A stretch of 18,266 bases of DNA from positions 1-18,266 of the forward strand of contig DATAMF010000601.1 in assembly GCA_036260665.1 (NCBI GenBank). The letters are read 5' to 3'. This document shows, piece after piece, positions 1-5,319 of the stretch (the first letter of the stretch is position 1; every line of letters starts with the position of its first letter). The notes under the pieces were generated by a model. That model was given only the letters and a program-made list of their open reading frames with translations, had not been told where the DNA came from and searched no databases. The position numbers and the translations under genes were made by a program. Source of the DNA: DATAMF01 sp036260665. GTDB lineage: Bacteria; Chloroflexota; Anaerolineae; Aggregatilineales; Aggregatilineaceae.

Positions 1-78
1 CGATAGGGGTTCGAACACGCACCTTTCCAAAATATTTCCCGTCGCGCGTCGTGGGATCAACGACAATCGCAGCCACTT

Positions 79-108
79 CCTGCCAAAAAAAAACGACTTT
101 TTGCCAGG
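79..108. repeat. Imperfect A/T-rich hairpin
   Basis: CCTGCCAAAAA (79-89) can pair with TTTTTGCCAGG (98-108) with one C-C mismatch, leaving an 8-nt loop. No U-tract follows on either strand, so it is not a clear terminator. Function unknown. Confidence 0.4.
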
Positions 109-162
109 AACTCGCCCTTTTTCAGATCATTTTCCCCTCAGAGGGTGTTCAAAGGGGGGGGG

Positions 163-201
163 AGGGGTCAAGAATTCTTCCCGTACGCGACCCCTGTTTT
201 G
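163..201 (+). terminator. Possible Rho-independent terminator
   Basis: AGGGGTC (163-169) pairs with GACCCCT (189-195) and is followed by GTTTTGT. The 19-nt loop contains the 10-bp palindrome AAGAATTCTT, which could extend the structure. It would end transcription of a + strand gene lying left of the window. The stem is only 7 bp and the T-run is short, so this is tentative. Confidence 0.35.
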
Positions 202-266
202 TAAAACTTCGCGTCGTCTGAGGGAGAGCTTATGACGCCAGATGGGTCGAAAATGACACAAAAATG

Positions 267-320
267 GCCTTAGTTTGACAAAAAAGTGCCTAAGTTAAAA
301 CTTAGGGATGCCTAAATTTT
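267..320. promoter_or_regulatory. Phased GCCTWA repeats with central palindrome (putative operator)
   Basis: GCCTTAGTTT, GCCTAAGTTA and GCCTAAATTT begin at 267, 288 and 310, spaced 21 and 22 bp apart, about two helical turns. The middle copy is half of an 18-nt palindrome, CCTAAGTTAAAACTTAGG (289-306). A perfect -35-like TTGACA lies at 275-280, with a weak -10-like TAAAAC (296-301, 15-bp spacing) inside the palindrome. This arrangement is typical of repressor or activator binding sites. No cognate regulator is encoded in the window, and the nearest downstream gene is tadA. Confidence 0.4.
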
Positions 321-380
321 TAATCGCTATTTCAGCCGCCATTTCCGCCCGATTTCACTCTTCCACTCCCGCCGCCGCCA

Positions 381-389
381 TGTTATAAT
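381..389 (+). promoter_or_regulatory. Extended -10 promoter of tadA
   Basis: TGTTATAAT is an exact extended -10 element (TG-N-TATAAT, hexamer at 384-389). No good -35 is seen 16-18 bp upstream, which extended -10 promoters do not need. A start site about 7 nt downstream falls at 396-400, directly at the preferred tadA start codon, which predicts a leaderless or nearly leaderless mRNA. Confidence 0.6.
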
Positions 390-399
390 GCGCCCCGTG

Positions 400-861
400 A
401 TGGACGATTTCACCGCGATGCGCTTGGCTGTGGACGAGGCGAAACTGGCGCTCGCTCACGCGGATGTGCCGATTGGCGCAGTGGCTGTTCGTGATGGCGA
501 AGTAATTGCCCGCGCGCACAACCGCCGCGAAATCGACGGCGACGCGACAGCCCACGCGGAAATGCTGGTGCTCCGCGAAGCCTCACAGGTGATCGGCCAT
601 TGGCGGCTCGAAGGTGTCACGCTCTACTGTACGCTCGAACCCTGCGCAATGTGCGCTGGCGCAATGGTTCTGGCGCGTCTTCCCCGGCTGGTGTTCGGTA
701 CCACCGATCCCAAAGCCGGAGCAGGCGGCAGCGTGATGGATCTGCTGCACCACCCACGCCTGAACCATCAGGTCGAAGTGGTCAGCGGGCTTTTAGCCGG
801 TGAATGTGCAGCGCTTCTGGTCCAGTTTTTCGCCGCCTTACGGGCGCAGGGCCAAAAATAA
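400..861 (+). CDS. tadA: tRNA-specific adenosine deaminase TadA
   Basis: The product is predicted to deaminate the wobble adenosine to inosine in tRNA-Arg(ACG), in the cytoplasm as a zinc-dependent homodimer. In the 153-aa protein the cytidine/deoxycytidylate deaminase zinc site is complete: HAE (H52, catalytic E54) and PCAMC (C82, C85). The N-terminus, MDDFTAMRLAVDEAK then VPIGAV, has the usual TadA layout and length. The ATG at 400 is preferred to the in-frame ATG at 388 because the -10 box TATAAT (384-389) overlaps the latter; GTG 397 is another option. No Shine-Dalgarno sequence precedes any of these. The stop lies 21 nt before tRNA-Ser, so the two may share a transcript. Confidence 0.92.
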   Translation: MDDFTAMRLAVDEAKLALAHADVPIGAVAVRDGEVIARAHNRREIDGDATAHAEMLVLREASQVIGHWRLEGVTLYCTLEPCAMCAGAMVLARLPRLVFGTTDPKAGAGGSVMDLLHHPRLNHQVEVVSGLLAGECAALLVQFFAALRAQGQK

Positions 862-882
862 CAACTGAATAGCGTCGTTTAC

Positions 883-970
883 GGAGAGGTGCCAGAGTGG
901 TTGAATGGGGCGGTCTCGAAAACCGTTGTGGGGTTTTGCCCCACCGTGGGTTCGAATCCCACCCTCTCCG
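883..970 (+). tRNA. tRNA-Ser(CGA)
   Basis: Acceptor stem GGAGAGG (883-889) pairs with CCTCTCC (963-969), and the discriminator base is G970. The anticodon loop CTCGAAA (915-921) gives anticodon CGA (917-919), which reads UCG. The long variable arm (GTGGGG-TTTT-GCCCCAC) is the type II feature of tRNA-Ser, and the T-loop is TTCGAAT. CCA is not encoded: the genome reads CCT after the discriminator. No clear dedicated promoter lies between tadA and the tRNA. The next CDS begins only 6 nt beyond the discriminator. Confidence 0.96.
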
Positions 971-976
971 CCTATC

Positions 977-2005
977 ATGACTAAATCATCGACTTTACGA
1001 CTTCGTTTTCCCTTCGGCCAGACGCTTCTCCTGGCTTTTTTGATTCTCGTGCTGTTGTCCGCGCTGCTCGAAGTCGCCGCTCGCCAGTTCCTGGATGATT
1101 ATCCTACCGCCATCGGCTCCGCTAACCTCGATCTCGATGTGAAAATTTACGCCCTCGACCAGTTGGTTGCTGAAAAAGGTCGCGTGGATTGTATTTTTTT
1201 CGGCAGTTCCGTCGTCCTGAACGGCATTGACCCGGATCGTTTCGCTCTGACCTACCGCGAGCAGACCGGCGAAGACCTGATCTGTTACAACTTCGGAATG
1301 CTGGCGCTCACGGCGCGCACCGCTGGCGTTCTCTCCGAAATTCTGATCGAGCGTTATCATCCCCGCCTGCTGGTTTACGGCCTCACCATTCGTGATCTGG
1401 CGGCTGGCGCAAGCGATGCCAACCGCATTTACCAGGATGTCACCCGTACACCCTGGATTCGCTATCAGCGCGGCGAGTTTGATGTAGAAGGCTGGCTGGC
1501 GGACCATTCGCACGCCTACCGTCATTATCTCGCCTACCGGAGCTGGATTTCCCCGACGTTTGCATCCCGCCTGAGCGATTTCACCGATGCGCCGCCGAGT
1601 GGTTATGTGCCGTTCCATGCCACGCGCGCCCTGGACTGGAACCAGATCGAAGCGCCGTTGTATTTTGAGCATTTCGAGATCGATCCCGCCGATTGGCAGG
1701 GCTTTGAGCAGCTTCTCGCCACCGCCGGAACTCAGCTTGTTCTGCTCGAAATGCCGCTGCCGTCACAGTTGCTCGCAAAATTTTCGGGTGGCGCTGAGGC
1801 GTATGCCGCGAGCATCGACTCGTTTGCGGCGGCGGCAGCGGCGAAACAGGTGCCGCTGTGGACCACCACCCACCTGAACCTGATTCCCGACGAAGATTGG
1901 GCTGAAGATGCGCACCATCTCAATAACGCGGGTGCTCAGATTTTCAGCGCGTGGTTGGCCGAATATCTCGCTCAGGCGGTTGAGCATGGACAGCTCCGGT
2001 TCTGA
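977..2005 (+). CDS. SGNH-hydrolase-like membrane-anchored protein (DltD/AlgJ-like role)
   Basis: This 342-aa protein has one N-terminal membrane segment (about residues 15-33) and an extracytoplasmic domain with SGNH-type landmarks. These are FFGSS (76-78, nucleophile Ser in the GDS position), an Asn in CYNFG (N105), and DAHHLN (D311-H314), the DxxH catalytic pair. In acyl-transfer systems such partners (DltD, AlgJ/AlgX, PatB) complete O-acylation of envelope polymers outside the membrane. The MBOAT gene and carrier-protein gene directly downstream support that role; the acceptor is unknown. The ATG at 977 is the only sensible start, since an upstream in-frame ATG at 905 lies inside tRNA-Ser. 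It has no Shine-Dalgarno and only 6 nt separate it from the tRNA 3' end. Overall similarity to DltD looks remote; an ordinary SGNH esterase is the alternative. Confidence 0.72.
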   Translation: MTKSSTLRLRFPFGQTLLLAFLILVLLSALLEVAARQFLDDYPTAIGSANLDLDVKIYALDQLVAEKGRVDCIFFGSSVVLNGIDPDRFALTYREQTGEDLICYNFGMLALTARTAGVLSEILIERYHPRLLVYGLTIRDLAAGASDANRIYQDVTRTPWIRYQRGEFDVEGWLADHSHAYRHYLAYRSWISPTFASRLSDFTDAPPSGYVPFHATRALDWNQIEAPLYFEHFEIDPADWQGFEQLLATAGTQLVLLEMPLPSQLLAKFSGGAEAYAASIDSFAAAAAAKQVPLWTTTHLNLIPDEDWAEDAHHLNNAGAQIFSAWLAEYLAQAVEHGQLRF

Positions 2006-2018
2006 CACGGCGCGGCTG

Positions 2019-2047
2019 TTGCGCCTCACCGCCTATCGCGCTATAAA
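2019..2047 (+). promoter_or_regulatory. Candidate sigma70 promoter for the MBOAT-carrier-lipoprotein genes
   Basis: TTGCGC (2019-2024), a 17-bp spacer and TATAAA (2042-2047) lie in the 80-bp gap before the MBOAT gene. The predicted start near 2054 would give a leader of about 32 nt with an AAGG (2074-2077) before the ATG. The -35 is poor (3 of 6) and the -10 good (5 of 6). Confidence 0.45.
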
Positions 2048-2085
2048 CATGGCTTGTTCTCAGTTCCAATTTCAAGGCTAGGCGA

Positions 2086-3516
2086 ATGAATATCGTCACG
2101 CTCTCGTTTGCCGCGTTTGTACTCGTTGTCCTGGCGCTTTACTACTTATTGCCCCGCCGTCCACAAAATATCCTGCTTTTGGGCGCGTCTTACATTTTTT
2201 ACGCCACATGGTCCATCGAGTTCCCCTTTATTCTGTTCGCCGTCACCCTGGTCAGCTTTGTGCTGGCGCAGCGCCTTCAACCAACCGAAACGAATGCGAC
2301 GGAACGGCGGCGCTGGCTGTGGCTCGGCATCGGGTTTAACCTGTTTGTGCTGGTCCTATTCAAATATGCGGGTTTTTTTGTTGATGATATCACGGCGCGT
2401 CTGTCCTCGTGGGGCCTCACCCACACCGAAGGGCTGGAGATTCTGCTGCCCATCGGCCTGTCATTTTATATTTTGCAGGCCATCTCCTACCTGATCGATG
2501 TCTCGCGCAAACAGCTTCCTGCCTCCACCGATATGATCGACTTTGCGCTGTATATGGCGTATTTCCCCAAGCTCACATCAGGCCCTATCGAACGTGCCCG
2601 CGCTTTTTTGCCCAAACTGAACGCGCAGCGGATTGTGGATAATGACCAGTTAGCGCGCAGTTTTACGCTGATTGTCGTTGGCGTCGTGCGCAAACTGGTG
2701 ATCGCGGACTCGCTGGCGGCGATGATCCCTGCGGCCTATTACAACGCGCCGGGTACGCTGTCGGTGGTGAACCTGCTGACCTACGCGCTGGCCTATGCCT
2801 TTTGGCTGTACAATGATTTTGCCGGATACACCAGCGTGGTACGTGGCGTCAGCGGCCTGTTTGGCATCGAACTCTCACCCAATTTTCAACAGCCCTATTT
2901 TGCGCGCAACTTTACTGAATTTTGGAACCGCTGGCATATCACGCTCTCGCAGTGGCTGCGCGATTACATCTACTTTCCCCTCAGCCGCGCGTTGATTCGC
3001 CGCAATCCCAGCCGTTGGAATGTCTGGAATATTCTGCTGCCGCCGCTGGTAACAATGCTGCTCAGCGGGTTGTGGCATGGCACCGGCTGGCATATGGTGG
3101 TTTGGGGCGGTTTGCACGGTCTGTATCTGGTGGGTGAGCGCCTGTTTGGGCTGTGGCGTCCGGCAGTTGCGCCCCAAAAACAACCGCGCTGGCGTCAGGT
3201 GTTCGCTATCGGCGTCGTGTTTACGCTGGTGGTGATCGCATGGGTTCCTTTCAGCCTGACGCTTCCTCATGCCACTGAATTTGCCCGCCGCCTCACGCTG
3301 GATCGAACGCTGCACCGTCCCTCGGTTCGGGTGCTCGTTGTAATTTTCATCAGTTTGTGGATCGATTGGGTACAATACCGGCGCGGCGGAAACGAAATCG
3401 TCTTTTTACGTTGGCCGCGCTTGGTTCAGGCGACGCTGTTGGCGTTAGCACTCTTGGCGATTTTCCTGGTCACCCAAGCGACCATCAGCCCGCCGTTCAT
3501 CTACCAGGGTTTTTAA
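2086..3516 (+). CDS. MBOAT family O-acyltransferase (DltB/AlgI-like)
   Basis: A 476-aa polytopic membrane protein of the membrane-bound O-acyltransferase family. Family signatures in order: LPIGLSFYILQ (121-131), YFPKLTSGPIERA (159-171), NFQQPYFARNFTEFWNRWHITLS (266-288), LRDYIYFPLS (291-300) and LLSGLWHGTGWHMVVWGGLHG (325-345). H331 of LWHG is the expected catalytic histidine. Length and the many hydrophobic segments match DltB, AlgI and PatA. Members take an activated acyl group on the cytoplasmic side and pass it to an extracytoplasmic acceptor or relay protein. The SGNH protein upstream and the carrier protein 18 nt downstream suggest a DltB-like carrier-protein-fed reaction rather than an acetyl-CoA-fed one. 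The acyl group and acceptor cannot be read from the sequence. Confidence 0.93.
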   Translation: MNIVTLSFAAFVLVVLALYYLLPRRPQNILLLGASYIFYATWSIEFPFILFAVTLVSFVLAQRLQPTETNATERRRWLWLGIGFNLFVLVLFKYAGFFVDDITARLSSWGLTHTEGLEILLPIGLSFYILQAISYLIDVSRKQLPASTDMIDFALYMAYFPKLTSGPIERARAFLPKLNAQRIVDNDQLARSFTLIVVGVVRKLVIADSLAAMIPAAYYNAPGTLSVVNLLTYALAYAFWLYNDFAGYTSVVRGVSGLFGIELSPNFQQPYFARNFTEFWNRWHITLSQWLRDYIYFPLSRALIRRNPSRWNVWNILLPPLVTMLLSGLWHGTGWHMVVWGGLHGLYLVGERLFGLWRPAVAPQKQPRWRQVFAIGVVFTLVVIAWVPFSLTLPHATEFARRLTLDRTLHRPSVRVLVVIFISLWIDWVQYRRGGNEIVFLRWPRLVQATLLALALLAIFLVTQATISPPFIYQGF

Positions 3517-3534
3517 CTAGGGATTAGGGCAAAC

Positions 3535-3786
3535 ATGAACGAAAACGATGTGCGCGAAAAATTACGGCCTTTTGTGATCAACGAACTGATCCGTAATCCG
3601 AAATACAACCTCAAAGACGATGAACCGCTGATCACGGGCGGACTGATCGATTCGTTTTCATTGGCGTATTTTGGCGTATTTTGCGAAGACACGTTTAACA
3701 TCTATATTCCCGATACCGATCTCACCGTTGCCAACCTCGACACCTTGAACCAGATGGTGGATCGAGTTATGCGCGATCTCAAGTGA
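3535..3786 (+). CDS. Acyl carrier protein-like phosphopantetheine carrier (DltC-like)
   Basis: An 83-aa acidic helical protein. GGLIDSFSL (35-43) contains S40 in the DS-F/L motif, the site for 4'-phosphopantetheine attachment in acyl and peptidyl carrier proteins. Length fits DltC or ACP (75-90 aa). AGGG at 3526-3529 lies 5 nt before the ATG. It sits between the MBOAT gene and the lipoprotein gene, so it is probably the acyl donor for the MBOAT enzyme. No adenylating ligase (DltA) or phosphopantetheinyl transferase is in the window; loading would need enzymes encoded elsewhere. It is unlikely to be the housekeeping fatty-acid ACP, since no fab genes are near. Confidence 0.85.
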   Translation: MNENDVREKLRPFVINELIRNPKYNLKDDEPLITGGLIDSFSLAYFGVFCEDTFNIYIPDTDLTVANLDTLNQMVDRVMRDLK

Positions 3787-3815
3787 TATCCGCGCAGCGA
3801 GGGAAGGATGTGGTG

Positions 3816-5147
3816 ATGCGGCAGCAAGTTCAAACGGTTTTTCTGATCGCCGCGCTTCTGGTTCTGGCGGCGTGCAGTAATACAGGCGCAGCTCCATCAC
3901 TGAACAGTACGCCGACGCTGATGCCCACACTTGATCAAGCTGCCAGCGCGGTGCGTGATGTGGTTCCCCAACCCACGGAACCCTCGCCGACTCCCCAGGC
4001 GGCGAATCTGCGTATCTGGTGGCCGGACGATCTGTACCCGGTTGACAACAGTACCGCCAGCAGCATCTTATCCGAGCAGATCGAAGGTTTCCGCGACACC
4101 TACAGCAATTTAGGGCTGGATGTGCGGCGCAAACGGGCCAGTGGCTTAGGCGGCATTCTGTCTACGCTGCGCACGGCTGCGCCAGTGGCACCCAGTGCGA
4201 TGCCCGATCTGACCCTGATGCAGCGCGGCGATATGATCGCGGCGGCCAGCGAAGGACTGATTATTCCGATCAATGACTGGGTTGCCAGCGATGTGTTGAA
4301 TAATTTACCCGCGAATGTCCGCGCCTTGGGCGAAATCGACGGCACGCTGTATGGTGTTCCCTACGCGCTTAATTTATTTCATGTCGTTTACCGCGCAGCG
4401 TTGCTCGCCAACCCGCCGTTGAGTTTCGAGGATGTGTTAGAGCAGCAGCCGCGGTTCCGTTTTTCAGCGGGCGTCGAGCCGGGTAATTCGGTCAACTGGA
4501 CGATTCTGCTGCAATATCTGGCTGCCGACGGGCGTTTAGTGGATGAGAACAACAACCCGGTGCTGGATGAGGGACCGCTGATGGCCTTGCTCGAATTTTA
4601 TGCGCAAGGCGTCGAGCAGGGAATTTTCGATAACACCCTGCTCAACAATACGCAGGTAGACAGCTATTGGAACAGCTTTTCTTCGGGCGAAACCAGCATG
4701 ATGTGCCTGGATACTCGCACCTATCTGACTCGCAAAGATGGTGTTCCGAATGTGGGACTGGCTCCGCTCCCAACTGCCGATGGCAATCCCCTGACTGCGC
4801 TGGAAGGCTGGATGTGGGTGCTCACCACGCATGACCCGGATCGCCAGGATCAGGCGGCGACCTTTTTATCGTGGATTATGCGTGTCAATGCCCAGGCGGT
4901 TTATCTGGAAGCGTTGGGGTTGCTCCCCTCGCAGCAGCAGGCATTGAGTCTGTGGGATGACCAGGATTACGCCACCTTTGCGCAAACCATGCTGACAACG
5001 GCGCAAATTGTCCCGATGGCGCTGCGGAACAGCAGTGCCGCCGCCGCGCTGCAACTGGCGGTTGCATCGGTGCTGGAGGGCGCACCCGCACAGGACGCTG
5101 CTGCCGAGGCGCTGGCAAAATTCGCGGTGGCCGAAACGACCAATTAA
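3816..5147 (+). CDS. Extracellular solute-binding lipoprotein (ABC transporter family 1-like)
   Basis: A 443-aa predicted lipoprotein. It has a basic N-terminus, a hydrophobic stretch (8-19), lipobox LAAC with lipidated C20, then a Ser/Thr/Pro-rich linker to about residue 60. The mature part matches the sugar-type solute-binding fold: MPDLTLMQRGDMIAAASEGLIIPINDW, then YGVPYALNLFHVVYR, then LEGWMWVLTTHDPDRQDQAATFLSWI. The ATG at 3816 is preferred to the GTG at 3783 because GAGGGAAGG (3799-3807) lies 8 nt before it and the signal peptide then starts normally. No permease or ATPase gene is nearby. It is 29 nt after the carrier-protein gene and just before the terminator, so it looks like the last gene of the acyl-transfer cassette. 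It may bind a glycan substrate or product, or serve an ABC transporter encoded elsewhere. Confidence 0.87.
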   Translation: MRQQVQTVFLIAALLVLAACSNTGAAPSLNSTPTLMPTLDQAASAVRDVVPQPTEPSPTPQAANLRIWWPDDLYPVDNSTASSILSEQIEGFRDTYSNLGLDVRRKRASGLGGILSTLRTAAPVAPSAMPDLTLMQRGDMIAAASEGLIIPINDWVASDVLNNLPANVRALGEIDGTLYGVPYALNLFHVVYRAALLANPPLSFEDVLEQQPRFRFSAGVEPGNSVNWTILLQYLAADGRLVDENNNPVLDEGPLMALLEFYAQGVEQGIFDNTLLNNTQVDSYWNSFSSGETSMMCLDTRTYLTRKDGVPNVGLAPLPTADGNPLTALEGWMWVLTTHDPDRQDQAATFLSWIMRVNAQAVYLEALGLLPSQQQALSLWDDQDYATFAQTMLTTAQIVPMALRNSSAAAALQLAVASVLEGAPAQDAAAEALAKFAVAETTN

Positions 5148-5149
5148 AA

Positions 5150-5180
5150 CAAAAACCCCGCTGCATAAGTGGGGTTTTTT
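5150..5180. terminator. Strong bidirectional Rho-independent terminator
   Basis: AAAAACCCC (5151-5159) pairs with GGGGTTTTT (5171-5179), with further inner pairing (G5160-T5170, C5161-G5169, T5162-A5168) around the 5-nt loop GCATA. A T-run follows on the + strand, and the matching A-run gives a T-run on the - strand. It can end the lipoprotein operon from the left and the tRNA-Asn transcript from the right. Confidence 0.9.
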
Positions 5181-5185
5181 GTATA

Positions 5186-5260
5186 TGGCTCCTGAGGTAG
5201 GACTCGAACCTACAACCCATCGGTTAACAGCCGATTGCTCTGCCATTGAGCTACTCAGGA
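5186..5260 (-). tRNA. tRNA-Asn(GTT)
   Basis: Read on the - strand, the acceptor stem TCCTGAG (5260-5254) pairs with CTCAGGA (5196-5190). The anticodon loop CTGTTAA gives anticodon GTT (5228-5226). The T-arm carries GGTTCGAGTCC. Discriminator G5189 is followed by an encoded CCA (5188-5186), unlike the tRNA-Ser in this window. It has its own promoter upstream and the shared terminator downstream. Confidence 0.97.
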
Positions 5261-5279
5261 CCGTCAACGAACTGGCGTA

Positions 5280-5308
5280 AGGATACCAAAGCGGACGCAG
5301 GCTGTCAA
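5280..5308 (-). promoter_or_regulatory. Sigma70 promoter of tRNA-Asn
   Basis: On the - strand a perfect -35 TTGACA (5308-5303) is separated by exactly 17 bp from the -10 TATCCT (5285-5280), which has a TGG extension just upstream. The predicted start near 5273 is about 13 nt before the tRNA 5' end. This places a dedicated tRNA promoter in the 59-nt gap after the TIR gene stop. Confidence 0.75.
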
Positions 5309-5319
5309 GGCGGAAAATG

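Larger units (their letters stand above)
1..383. other. Non-coding left end of the window
   Basis: I see no convincing gene in this stretch. It contains an imperfect hairpin (79-108), a run of nine G followed by A and four more G (154-167), a terminator-like hairpin (163-201), a perfect TTGACA hexamer (275-280) and a phased repeat/palindrome cluster (267-320). The short TTCGAAC near position 10 resembles a tRNA T-loop, but the flanking bases do not form a T-stem on either strand. The region is richer in A/T and homopolymers than the genes that follow. Confidence 0.6.

Noticed and set aside
1..25. Fragment of a tRNA suggested by GGTTCGAAC
   Set aside because: The flanking bases do not form a T-stem on either strand and no acceptor stem follows.
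905..976. 24-codon N-terminal extension of the SGNH protein
   Set aside because: It lies inside the tRNA-Ser gene and adds no recognisable signal; the membrane segment is correctly placed when the protein starts at 977.
995..1672. 225-aa reading frame antisense to the SGNH gene
   Set aside because: It is a complementary-strand shadow in G+C-rich coding DNA, with no motif, promoter or ribosome-binding site.
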